DNA of 64,000 nucleotides from Rhodococcus triatomae BKS 15-14. Its GTDB lineage: Bacteria; Actinomycetota; Actinomycetes; Mycobacteriales; Mycobacteriaceae. Within the stretch, counting starts at the first letter, position 1. Every line of letters begins with the position of its first letter. The notes below the pieces were generated by a model that ran no database searches, was not told the DNA's origin, and saw only the letters and a program-made list of their open reading frames with translations. The stretch spans positions 62,001 to 126,000 of the forward strand of contig AODO01000020.1 of NCBI GenBank assembly GCA_000341795.1. The letters are read 5' to 3'. A program made the translations under genes and the position numbers. This document shows, piece after piece, positions 53,409 to 63,397 of the stretch.

Positions 53409-55237
53409 GGTGTCACCTCCCGGGTGTGTGCGGCGTCGTCGCCGGCGACGACGCCGAGGTACTCGCCGAGCACCCGGGGATCGTGCTCGATCTCGGCGGG
53501 GACGCCGTCCGCGATCACCTCTCCCTGCGCGAGGACGACGATACGGTCGGCCAGCGAGAGCACCAGCCGGAAGTTGTGTTCCACCAGGACGACGGTCGCG
53601 CCCGCGTCCCGCAGTCCGCGGATGATGTCGGCGAGCCGCTCCACCTCGTCCTCGTCCAGCCCGGACGCGACCTCGTCGAGGAGGAGGACCTGCGGCCTGG
53701 CCACGACCGCACGCGCGACCTCGAGGAGTCGACGCATTCCCAGCGGCAGCGCGGACGCCGTCTCTCCCGCCAGGTGCGCCATTCCGACGAGTTCCAGCGC
53801 CCGCATGCTCTCGTCGCGGTCGGCGGCACGCACCCGCCGGAAGCCCGGCAGTCGCAGCACGGTCGACGCCATCGACGACCGGGCGGTGCTGTAGCGGCCG
53901 GATGCGACGGCCTCGAGGACGGAGATCTCGTCCGGGATGTTCGGGGTCTGGAAGGTGCGAGCCACCCCGATCCGCGCCACCCGGTACGGGCTCGAACCCT
54001 GGATCTCGTTGTCGCCAACCAGGATCCGACCGGAGTCTGGCTTGTAGAAACCGCAGATCATGTTGAGGGTGGTGGTCTTGCCCGAGCCGTTGGGCCCGAT
54101 CAGTGCGGTCACCTCTCCGGGTTGCGCGTTCAGCGTGACCCCGCGCAGGGCCTGGTTTCCGCCGAACGCCTTGCCCAGTCCGTCGACCGTCAGAGGCCGT
54201 CCGTCGATGGGCGCGACCTCCACCGCTCCGGTCGCGGCGCCGGTCGGAACTCCGCCGACCGGACCGAGGTCTGCCGCGCGGTCCAGGCGGCCGACCACCA
54301 CCTTCCCGATGCGCGCCAGCCCACCGCTCAGCAGTACGCCGCCGACGAGGAGCAGACCGCCGTAGACGACGAGTGCGTACTCCTGGAAGTCGCTGGCCTG
54401 ATTGGGGCCGAACTGCATGATCGCCGCGCCGATCGCGGCGCCGTAGACGCTGGCCGCCCCGCCGAGGATGCAGGCGGCGAGAACCGAGGTGGCGAACGTG
54501 AATCCGAACGCCTCCGGCGAGATGTACAGGTCCAGGTTGGCGAACAGGGCACCGGCCAGTCCCGCCGGGAACGCACCGATTGCGTAGCCGAGTACCTTCA
54601 TCCGGAACACCGAAACACCGAGCGAGGACGCCAGGACCGGGCTCTGCTTGAGGGTGCGGAACGCGATTCCGTGCCGCGACACGACCAGGTTGCGGGTGAC
54701 GGCGAACCATCCGACGGTGACCACGACGATCACGATGTAGAAGCCCTCGGGCGTGAGTGCCCGACCGAACAGCGTGGCGGGTTCGATGCCGCTGAGCCCG
54801 TTGCGTCCGCCCGTCGTCTCGCCGAACACGGCAATGATGTCCGGCACCAGCAGAACGAGGAAGAACGACGTCATCGCCAGGGACCAGCTGCCGAGTCGCA
54901 GTCCCGGTATGCCGGTGGCGATTCCGACGACGAGCGCGACGGCGCCGGCCGCGACGAGTTGCAACGCCAGATCGGTGTGGCCACGCTCCGACATCAGGCC
55001 GGCGGTGTAGGCGCCCGCCGCGTACATCGCCGCCTGCCCGAGGGCCAGCTCACCCGCATACCCGAGGCTCAGGCTCAGTCCGCTGACGACCAGCGCGAGT
55101 ATGCACGCGAGTTGCACCTGCCGTGTCATGGCGTAGCCGAGACCGAGACTCGGCAGCAGCAGGAGGAGAACGCCGACGGCGAGCGGGTACACCCAACCGG
55201 GGATCGCGCGCACTGCGCGCCAGATCTGCATGGTCAC
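53405..55237 (-). CDS. ABC importer fusion protein: LivM permease joined to LivG ATPase
   Basis: A 610-aa fusion. Residues 1-320 are a LivM permease with about nine hydrophobic segments and the family core GYAGELALGQAAMYAAGAY. Residues 345-610 are a LivG ATPase with Walker A GPNGSGKTT (381-389), Walker B VLLLDEVASGLDE and the switch His in LVEHNFRLV. The signature reads LPLGMRR rather than the usual Ser-Gly-Gly-Gln form. The start is GTG with a GTGA overlap of livH. Fusion fixes a 1:1 ratio of the two subunits. Confidence 0.92.
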   Translation of the reverse strand: MTMQIWRAVRAIPGWVYPLAVGVLLLLLPSLGLGYAMTRQVQLACILALVVSGLSLSLGYAGELALGQAAMYAAGAYTAGLMSERGHTDLALQLVAAGAVALVVGIATGIPGLRLGSWSLAMTSFFLVLLVPDIIAVFGETTGGRNGLSGIEPATLFGRALTPEGFYIVIVVVTVGWFAVTRNLVVSRHGIAFRTLKQSPVLASSLGVSVFRMKVLGYAIGAFPAGLAGALFANLDLYISPEAFGFTFATSVLAACILGGAASVYGAAIGAAIMQFGPNQASDFQEYALVVYGGLLLVGGVLLSGGLARIGKVVVGRLDRAADLGPVGGVPTGAATGAVEVAPIDGRPLTVDGLGKAFGGNQALRGVTLNAQPGEVTALIGPNGSGKTTTLNMICGFYKPDSGRILVGDNEIQGSSPYRVARIGVARTFQTPNIPDEISVLEAVASGRYSTARSSMASTVLRLPGFRRVRAADRDESMRALELVGMAHLAGETASALPLGMRRLLEVARAVVARPQVLLLDEVASGLDEDEVERLADIIRGLRDAGATVVLVEHNFRLVLSLADRIVVLAQGEVIADGVPAEIEHDPRVLGEYLGVVAGDDAAHTREVTP

Positions 55238-56094
55238 ACAATCCTTTCGTGCACCCGGCCGAAGAGGCCGGCGGGCCGGACCATCAGAATCACGATCAGC
55301 ACGACGAACACGGCGATGTTGCTGTACTGGCTGCCGAGTTCGAGGGCGGCGAAGGATTCGACGACTCCGACCGTCATCCCGCCGATCAGCGCACCGGGCA
55401 GTGATCCGAAGCCGCCGATCGCCAGCGCCACGAAACCCTTGATGGCGAGCGCCGCGCCGAGGGTGGCGACGGCGAAGGTCTTCGGACCCACGAACAGCCC
55501 GAGGAACCCGGCCAGGGCGCCGGACGCGGCGAACGCACCGAGGGCGAGGGCGCGGACGTTGACTCCACGCAGCGTCGCCGCCTCCCGGTCCTCCGAGACG
55601 CCCAGCATGGCGAGCCCGGTCATCGTGCGCCTGCCGATCAGGCCGAGGACGATCACCAGGACGGTCGCCAGGACCAGCAGTGTGATCTCCACCGGATAGG
55701 TCCGGCCGCCGAGTACGGTGATCGGTTCGTTCGAGCCGAAGAACGGGACGGTCAAAGGCTCACTGCCCCAGATCAACTGGGTTGCCCCGTTGAGCAGTGT
55801 CGCCGCCCCCAGGGTCGTGACCAGCTGGGTCTGATGGTCCGCCACCGGCCGGACCGCGACGATCTCCTCCAGTCCGGCGAGGATCATCACGGTGACGGTG
55901 GCCAGGACCGCGACCACGAGCACGGGAAGCTCCAGCGTGACAAGTCCGGTGTACGCGACGAAGGTGCCCACCATCATCAGCTGCGCCTGCGCGAAGTTGA
56001 AGGTGTGGGACGAGATGAAGACGATGTTGTACCCGATCGCGACGAGCGCGTAGACGGCTCCGAGCGCGAGCCCGGACCAGAGAATGGTCATCAC
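55234..56094 (-). CDS. livH: ABC importer permease, LivH type
   Basis: A 286-aa branched-chain-type permease with about eight hydrophobic segments. It has SGLALGAVYALVAIGYNIVF and FNFAQAQLMMVGTFVAYTG, and the ATPase-contact stretch MLGVSEDREAATLRGVNVRA. It pairs with the permease half of the fusion protein. It begins 55 bases after the binding-protein gene and overlaps the fusion gene by four bases. It belongs to the same operon as livK, the fusion and livF. Confidence 0.93.
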   Translation of the reverse strand: MMTILWSGLALGAVYALVAIGYNIVFISSHTFNFAQAQLMMVGTFVAYTGLVTLELPVLVVAVLATVTVMILAGLEEIVAVRPVADHQTQLVTTLGAATLLNGATQLIWGSEPLTVPFFGSNEPITVLGGRTYPVEITLLVLATVLVIVLGLIGRRTMTGLAMLGVSEDREAATLRGVNVRALALGAFAASGALAGFLGLFVGPKTFAVATLGAALAIKGFVALAIGGFGSLPGALIGGMTVGVVESFAALELGSQYSNIAVFVVLIVILMVRPAGLFGRVHERIV

Positions 56095-56149
56095 TCACTC
56101 CTCCCGGCGGCGCGCGGCCTCTCGGCCCGCGCCGCCGGTTGCTCGAAGG

Positions 56150-57367
56150 TCAGGCGGCGGGGTTTCCGTACTGTCCGTTCAGCAGCTTGCTCGGCGGCAC
56201 GTACCGGTACCCGTCCTGCTCGAGGTTGGGCGAGTGCGACTCCGCACTGTACCGGTACCGGGGCAGGAACGCGGTCTGCGCCGCGTCGAGCACCGACCGG
56301 TCCTCCAGCGCTTCCGCCAGCTTCGCCGAATCTCCTGTGTCACCCACTTTTTCGGCCGCCGCCGCGACGAGACCGAACGGGTCGTAGTTGTCGGCGAGGA
56401 TCAGCGTCGAGGGGATCTGCCCCTTGGCCGCCATCGCGTCGACCATCGCGTTCACGGCTGCGTCGTTCGGGTCGTGCACGGTGCTCGGGAACACCTGCAG
56501 CACAAGATTGTCCACCGCGGGCGTGCCGAGCACGCCGTCGGGCGCCGGCGTTGCCACGAGGCTGGTGCCGGCGACGGAGGTGTTGCCGATCAGCGGGATG
56601 TTCCAGCCGAGGCGCTCGAGGCTGGTGAGCAGGTAGCCGAGCGGGGCGCCGTACGCGTCGACGACGAGCGCCTCGGCGCCCCGGTTGCGCAGCGCCTGCA
56701 GCTGGGCGGTCATGTCGAGGGCCGCGACGTCGTACTCCTCGCTGCCCGCGCTGCTCACGCCCGCCTCCGTCAGCGAGTGCGCCATCGCCTCGCTGAACGC
56801 CTCGCCGTAGGCGCTGCTGCCGTGGACGACTCCGACGTTCCGGTAGCCGCGCTCCTTCGCGTACCCGGCGATCGAGGTGGCGTACTCGGCGGGCGACGGC
56901 GAGAGGTCGAAGTTGAGCGGGAACGTCTCCGGATCGGCGGAATCCGCTGTGGGACCGACATTGAACGAGAGGATGCGGTTCTGAGCGAGGACGGGCAGCG
57001 TGGCCGCCGAGACGGTCGACAGTCCCGAGTTCAGGTACAGATCGGGCTTGTTGCCGGACGCGATCGCCTCCCGCAGGTTCGTGACCGCCTTGGTGGCGTC
57101 ACCCCCGTCGTCGACGACGGTCAGTTCGACCTGACGGCCACCGATTCCGCCGCGCGCGTTCACGGCGTCCGCCCCGGCCTGCGCGGCGAGGATCGAGGTC
57201 TTCGCGTTCGCCGCCAGCGCACCCTGACCGCTGATCGCGCCGGTCACGAGCACCCGGTAGGGACCGTCCGTCGATCCACCGGCCTCGGACGTCGAGCCGG
57301 AACACCCGGTCAGCGCGAGGGTGGACGCGGCGAGCGCCCCGACGAGCACGGAATGCCTCTTGTTCAT
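56150..57367 (-). CDS. livK: ABC importer substrate-binding lipoprotein, LivK type
   Basis: A 405-aa periplasmic-binding-protein-type I domain, lipid-anchored by the lipobox LALTGC (Cys22). The mature protein begins SGSTSEAGGSTDGPYRV and keeps the family pattern of two lobes (LVTGAISGQGALAANAKTSI; VNARGGIGGRQVELTVVDDG). It captures the substrate for the importer. The identity of that substrate cannot be read; relatives bind amino acids, short acyl or aromatic acids. The 236 bases upstream, before the flavohaemoprotein stop, should hold its promoter. Confidence 0.9.
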   Translation of the reverse strand: MNKRHSVLVGALAASTLALTGCSGSTSEAGGSTDGPYRVLVTGAISGQGALAANAKTSILAAQAGADAVNARGGIGGRQVELTVVDDGGDATKAVTNLREAIASGNKPDLYLNSGLSTVSAATLPVLAQNRILSFNVGPTADSADPETFPLNFDLSPSPAEYATSIAGYAKERGYRNVGVVHGSSAYGEAFSEAMAHSLTEAGVSSAGSEEYDVAALDMTAQLQALRNRGAEALVVDAYGAPLGYLLTSLERLGWNIPLIGNTSVAGTSLVATPAPDGVLGTPAVDNLVLQVFPSTVHDPNDAAVNAMVDAMAAKGQIPSTLILADNYDPFGLVAAAAEKVGDTGDSAKLAEALEDRSVLDAAQTAFLPRYRYSAESHSPNLEQDGYRYVPPSKLLNGQYGNPAA

Positions 57368-57603
57368 TCAGGTCTCCTGGATTCCTCACAAGCACGCGCT
57401 TGTTCGGATCGGAGCCTAGGAATGGCGTCGTGGGCCACACCAGATTTCGTCCCACTGAGGGGGAAACGCAACCCACTGCACTGCAACGGGTTTGGACAAT
57501 TCGTCGATCCGGCACCGAGGCGGTGCGACGTCCGATCAGGAAGATGCGAGTGCGGACCGGCCGCCGCGTGGACCCGCGACGGCACGCCTCCGCGCGAGGC
57601 CGC

Positions 57604-58767
57604 TCAGAACAGTGGGTCGTGCCGGACGTTCTCCATCGGTGTGCCCTTGGCCTGGAGGCGGTACTTGACGGTTCGCACCGTCGACGGCGAACCGACGATC
57701 TGGATGTCGCGGTCTTCCCATGTCCCGAACTCGGCGACCACCTCGCCGAGCTTGCCGGTCAGTCGCTCGCTCATTCCGGGCGGCGTGACGGGGGGCGGGT
57801 CGGTGTGCCACCACGGGTTGACGTTCTCCTCGGACACGGGGATGACCGTCAGCCACGGATTCGTCCGCGCCAGCTGCCACAGCGTCTCGAGGTCGTACAG
57901 GTCGCACGGGTAGGTGCCGCCCACGAAGAGGTGCACGCGCGGGTTGTTCCCTCGCATCGCCATCTCCATGATCTGCGCGCGAAGCGGCGCGATACCGGTC
58001 CCGGACGCGATCATCAGCTGGTCCCGCCCGGTCGTGCGGTCGACGCCGAGGCTGCCCAGCGGCGCGCTCAGGCTCCAGCGTTCCCCGGGGGTGACGCCCC
58101 GGACCATCGCCGGACTCACCCACCCGCCGGCCACGCGGCGGACGTGGAACTCGATCTGCCCCGCGTCGTTCGCCGGGATCGCGGGCGAGAGGTACCGCCA
58201 CATGCGAGGACGGGACGGCACCGACACGCCCACGTACTGTCCGGCGCCGTAGGTCATCGGCTGGTCGAGCTGCAGTCGCACGATCGCGACGTCCTGCAAC
58301 ACCTGCTTGTGCTCGACGACGGTGCCCGTCCAGGTACCCGGCCCGTCTCCGGAGTTGATCTCGCCGAGCATGACCGCGGCGATGAGCGCGACGGCCTCAC
58401 GCCATGCGAGGTCGACCTCCTCGGTCCACAGTTCGGTGCCCGCGAACCGCTCGAGCGTGGAGATCAGGGTGCCGCCGACGGCGATGAAGTGGTCCTCGGT
58501 GATCCCGTAGCGGCGATGGTCGCGACCCAGCTGGACGAGGAAGGACTGGACCTTGTCCATGTCGTCGAGGTTCTCGACGACGTAGGCGATGGCCTCGAGG
58601 AGCCGGTCGGCCTGCATCTCCATGACGGCCGGAAAGATCTCGCGCATGTCCGGGTACTTGGCGAAGAGGATCGAGTAGAACGACCGCGTCACCCCGATGC
58701 CGCCGTCGTCCGCGGCCGCGAGGGCCTTGAACGTCGTTCGGATGTGTGAAACAGCCGTCGAATCCAC
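57604..58767 (-). CDS. flavohaemoprotein (globin plus FNR reductase), Rv0385-like type II
   Basis: A 387-aa protein with an N-terminal globin (residues 1-135) and a C-terminal FAD/NAD reductase (about 150-387). Globin landmarks are Tyr31 (B10), Phe45 (CD1), Gln52 (E7) and proximal His84 in LGRDHRRYGIT. The reductase has RYLSPAIP and IASGTGIAPLRAQ. It resembles the mycobacterial type II branch (Rv0385) more than NO-detoxifying Hmp. The GTG at 58767 has GGGGA upstream; a TTG nine codons earlier is possible. A palindrome lies in its leader, and a promoter just upstream. Confidence 0.88.
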   Translation of the reverse strand: MDSTAVSHIRTTFKALAAADDGGIGVTRSFYSILFAKYPDMREIFPAVMEMQADRLLEAIAYVVENLDDMDKVQSFLVQLGRDHRRYGITEDHFIAVGGTLISTLERFAGTELWTEEVDLAWREAVALIAAVMLGEINSGDGPGTWTGTVVEHKQVLQDVAIVRLQLDQPMTYGAGQYVGVSVPSRPRMWRYLSPAIPANDAGQIEFHVRRVAGGWVSPAMVRGVTPGERWSLSAPLGSLGVDRTTGRDQLMIASGTGIAPLRAQIMEMAMRGNNPRVHLFVGGTYPCDLYDLETLWQLARTNPWLTVIPVSEENVNPWWHTDPPPVTPPGMSERLTGKLGEVVAEFGTWEDRDIQIVGSPSTVRTVKYRLQAKGTPMENVRHDPLF

Positions 58768-58827
58768 TGCAGGTTCCCCGTTCTGCACAGGCAACGGCCC
58801 ACCGCAGTCCCCGGCAGGCCGTGGTCA

Positions 58828-58847
58828 CCCACGGCGGTCGCCGTGGG
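58828..58847. promoter_or_regulatory. 20-bp palindrome in the flavohaemoprotein leader
   Basis: CCCACGGCG-GT-CGCCGTGGG, perfect 9-bp arms, located right after the predicted transcript start and before the start codon. It may be a repressor operator or an RNA hairpin. Confidence 0.55.
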
Positions 58848-58856
58848 GTTTCAGAG

Positions 58857-58886
58857 AGTCTAGGCGACCAGAGGTACAGGTGTGAA
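58857..58886 (-). promoter_or_regulatory. promoter of the flavohaemoprotein gene
   Basis: On the minus strand TTCACA (58881-58886) and TAGACT (58857-58862) are 18 bases apart. The transcript would begin near 58850. Confidence 0.55.
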
Positions 58887-59038
58887 GCTGTGCGACCAGT
58901 GTGATCATGTGACCCACGTCGCCTTGTGCGGTTCCCGGACCTGCGCGGACACGCCCCTGCAGCGGGGGATGACACCGCTCGTCACCTCGCGGCCCCGAGG
59001 TTACCCAGCTCGGAACCGGGCCGCGCGCGAATGGGTGA

Positions 59039-59437
59039 TCAGCGCTCGTGCCGGGGCTTCCAGACCACGATCGAGTTGCGCGGAGCGGGCACCAGATCAC
59101 GACGGTAGCCGGCGGCGAGCCGCGCGATCTCGGCCGCCATCTCGGTGACCCGCGCCTGCAGTGCCTCGACCTGATTCGTCAGCTCGATGATGCGTTTGAT
59201 CCCCGCGAGGTTGACGCCTTCGTCCTGCGACAGACGCTGCACCTCACGGAGCAGCGCGACGTCGCGGGGCGAGTACCGGCGGCCGCCGCCGGTCGTCCGG
59301 TGCGGGATGACGAGACCGAGCCGGTCGTAGTTGCGCAGGGTCTGGGCGTGCATGCCCGCGAGCTCGGCGGCCACCGAGATCACGAAGACCTGGGCGTCGG
59401 GGTCGAGTGGCCCGTCGCTGCTCTGCTGGTCGGTCAT
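59039..59437 (-). CDS. hspR: heat-shock repressor HspR (MerR family)
   Basis: A 132-aa MerR-type repressor. It has VFVISVAAELAGMHAQTLRN and YDRLGLVIPHRTTGGGRRYS as the DNA-binding part, then a coiled-coil (LTNQVEALQARVTEMAAEIARL) and the terminal IVVWKPRHER. HspR with DnaK as corepressor shuts off the dnaK operon and clpB by binding HAIR elements. It is the last gene of the dnaK-grpE-dnaJ-hspR operon. GGAGGTGA precedes the ATG at 59437; a GTG one codon earlier is possible. Confidence 0.95.
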   Translation of the reverse strand: MTDQQSSDGPLDPDAQVFVISVAAELAGMHAQTLRNYDRLGLVIPHRTTGGGRRYSPRDVALLREVQRLSQDEGVNLAGIKRIIELTNQVEALQARVTEMAAEIARLAAGYRRDLVPAPRNSIVVWKPRHER

Positions 59438-59480
59438 CACTCACCTCCGTTGCGTCCCGACGTCGTGCGTGGGCGGGCCG

Positions 59481-60668
59481 TCATGCGCCTGCCCATCCTG
59501 CGCGTGGATCGAATCCGCTGGCCTTCTCCGCCTCGAGATAAGCGTTCAGCGCCTCGGTGGCCTTGTCGTCGAGGTGGGTCGGCACGGCGACCTTCACGGT
59601 GACGAGCAGGTCGCCCGCACCTCCGGACCGCTTGGGGACACCGCGCCCGCGGACCCGCAGGATCCTGCCGTCGGCCGTGCCCGCGGGCACCTTGACACCG
59701 ACGCGGCCCTCCAGGGTCGGCACGGAAATCGTGGTGCCGAGAACCAGTTCGCCGTAGCTGACGGGCACGATGACGGTGAGGTCGTCACCGTTGCGCCCGA
59801 ACACCGTGTCCGCCGTGACGTGCACCGTGACGTACAGGTCGCCCGACGGTGCGCCGCGCAGACCTGCTTCGCCCTGTCCGGCGAGGCGGATCTTCTGTCC
59901 GTCGCTGACGCCCGACGGGATGCGCACCGTGATGTTCCGGGTGCGGTTCTGCACGCCGGTGCCGTGGCAGTCGGTGCAGGGGTCGTCGATGATCGACCCG
60001 GTGCCGCGACAGTCGTCGCACGGCTCGCTGAAGCCGAACGCACCCTGGTTGCGACTGACGATGCCGGAGCCGTTGCAGTGTGGGCACACGCGCGGGCTGG
60101 TGCCGGGCTTGGCACCGCTGCCGTGGCAGGTTGTGCACGCGGCGGGGCTGGTCAGGCGCAGCGGGACCGTGGTGCCGGTGGTCGCGTCGCGGAACGGGAG
60201 GGTGATCTCGGCTTCGACGTCGGCGCCGCGCTTCGGCCGCGACGCGGTCGCGGTCCGGCCGCCCCGGCCACCGCCGAAGAGCCCGCCGAAGATGTCGCCG
60301 AGTCCGCTGTCGTTGCCTGCGCCCCCACCGAACAGGTCACCGATGTTGAACTCGCCACCACCGAATCCGCCTCCACCAGTGGTGGTGTACCCGCCACCGG
60401 GCGCGTATCCGCCGCGCCCGAAGCCGCCGGAGGCGAACATCGCGCGGGTTTCGTCGTACTCCTTGCGCTTGGCCGGATCGGTCAGGACGCCCTTGGCCTC
60501 GGTGACCGCCTTGTAGCGTTCCTCGGCCGCGGTGTCGCCCGGATTGGCGTCCGGGTGCAGCTCCCGCGACAGCTTGCGGTACGCCTTCTTGATCTCGTCC
60601 TGTGATGCGTCGGGGGAGACGCCCAGGTCCTTGTAGAAGTCCTTCTCGATCCACTCCCGTTGGCTCAC
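59481..60668 (-). CDS. dnaJ: chaperone DnaJ
   Basis: A 395-aa J-protein that delivers clients to DnaK and stimulates its ATPase. J-domain with HPD (in [11 protein letters not shown]), a Gly/Phe-rich region (about residues 75-140), and a zinc domain of four C-x-x-C-x-G-x-G units ([32 protein letters not shown]), then two substrate-binding barrels. The start is the GTG at 60668, with AGGAGG upstream; the longer frame is rejected. It lies between grpE and hspR in the heat-shock operon. Confidence 0.96.
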   Translation of the reverse strand: MSQREWIEKDFYKDLGVSPDASQDEIKKAYRKLSRELHPDANPGDTAAEERYKAVTEAKGVLTDPAKRKEYDETRAMFASGGFGRGGYAPGGGYTTTGGGGFGGGEFNIGDLFGGGAGNDSGLGDIFGGLFGGGRGGRTATASRPKRGADVEAEITLPFRDATTGTTVPLRLTSPAACTTCHGSGAKPGTSPRVCPHCNGSGIVSRNQGAFGFSEPCDDCRGTGSIIDDPCTDCHGTGVQNRTRNITVRIPSGVSDGQKIRLAGQGEAGLRGAPSGDLYVTVHVTADTVFGRNGDDLTVIVPVSYGELVLGTTISVPTLEGRVGVKVPAGTADGRILRVRGRGVPKRSGGAGDLLVTVKVAVPTHLDDKATEALNAYLEAEKASGFDPRAGWAGA

Positions 60669-60702
60669 CGGGCGTCTCCTCCTCTCGCTGTTTTCTGTGT
60701 AC

Positions 60703-61262
60703 TTACTGTGCGGGCTCGTCGGCGGCAGGCTCACCGTCGGTGACGGTCACCATCGCGTGACGGAGCACGCGGTCGCCGATCCTGTACCCCTTGCGCAGCA
60801 CCGTGCCGAGCACCGGGTGGTGCCCCTCCCCCTCCATCTGCACGGCTTCGTGCAGATCGGGGACGAAGGTGTCACCCTCCTCGCCGAACGCGACCAGACC
60901 GATGCCCTCGAGAACTCCGGAGAGCTTGTCGGACAGCGCCTTCAGCGGACCCGTCTCCAGGTCGCCGTGCGCCCGGGCGCGATCGAGGTCGTCGGCGACG
61001 TCGAGGAACTTGCCGACGATCGAGATCGTGGTGTTCTCCACCGCCTCGGCCTGCCGGATCTTGAACTTGCGCAGGTCGTTCGCGTGGTCCGCCTTGGCGT
61101 AGCCCAGGTCCTTGACGGCCTGGTCCCGCTCCTCGGTGACCTTGGCGAGTTCGTCCACCTCGACGACCTCGGCCGCGGCCCCGGCCGCCGCATCGGCGGC
61201 CGGGGTGGTGGTGGCGTCCACGTCGGGCGTGTCGGCCGGTTCGCGGTCGGGGTTCTCCGCGG

Positions 61263-61266
<4 letters not shown>
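60703..61266 (-). CDS. grpE: nucleotide exchange factor GrpE
   Basis: A 187-aa DnaK nucleotide exchange factor. An acidic Ala/Pro-rich tail (1-35) is followed by a long coiled coil ([20 protein letters not shown] and onward) and the C-terminal beta-domain with [13 protein letters not shown] and [20 protein letters not shown], the family signature. The GTG start overlaps the dnaK stop as GTGA. It helps DnaK release ADP and substrate. Second gene of the operon. Confidence 0.95.
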
Positions 61267-63104
<1,838 letters not shown>

Positions 63105-63183
63105 GGTGTTTCCTCCTACGTGTTGCGCCCGCGCCGGGCCTGGTGGCCGGTTCGGCGTGGGTCTTCTCAGCTTCCTCACCCTA

Positions 63184-63204
63184 AGTGAGTGGCACGCGCT
63201 CAAG
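63184..63204. promoter_or_regulatory. second, imperfect HAIR element upstream of dnaK
   Basis: AGTGAGT-N7-GCTCAAG. The right arm keeps CTCAAG and the left differs from CTTGAGT at two positions. Its start is 55 bases from the perfect element, about five helical turns. Confidence 0.6.
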
Positions 63205-63238
63205 TTTGCACCCGACCCCGATGGGGAGTCAAACCAAA

Positions 63239-63259
63239 CTTGAGTCGACCACACTCAAG
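63239..63259. promoter_or_regulatory. perfect HAIR element (HspR operator) upstream of dnaK
   Basis: CTTGAGT-CGACCAC-ACTCAAG matches the HspR consensus at every arm position. It sits 135-155 bases before the dnaK start. Confidence 0.93.
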
Positions 63260-63397
63260 GCTGTCGATCTGCTCAACCGGTCGGAATCGGAATTTGTTCC
63301 CCTCACCCCTCCGCGACGTCATTGGTGACGAACGTCACGAGGCCGCGCACCACGACGACACCCGACGTCCGGCACCCCGGGCCGACACCGGGCCCGG

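Noticed and set aside
52148-55699. A 1183-codon open frame on the plus strand
   Set aside because: It is antisense to livF, the LivM-LivG fusion and livH. Composition is dominated by Arg, Ala and Pro and no motif is present.
58981-59000. Possible terminator (ACCTCG/CGAGGT) after hspR
   Set aside because: Only a 6-bp stem; weak compared with other hairpins in the window.
58882-59148. An 88-aa plus-strand frame with a cysteine-rich start (KLCDQCDHVTHVALCGSRTC)
   Set aside because: The start has GAGG upstream and the cysteines recall a zinc ribbon, but the rest is Arg/Ser/Ala-rich, overlaps hspR antisense by 110 bases and covers the flavohaemoprotein promoter. Probably chance.
60152-60654. Glycine-rich repeats inside dnaJ as a separate repeat element
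   Set aside because: They encode the normal Gly/Phe-rich region of DnaJ.
63105-63254. N-terminal extension of dnaK by 50 codons
   Set aside because: It would begin inside the perfect HAIR operator and lies upstream of a strong ribosome-binding site and the canonical Hsp70 start.
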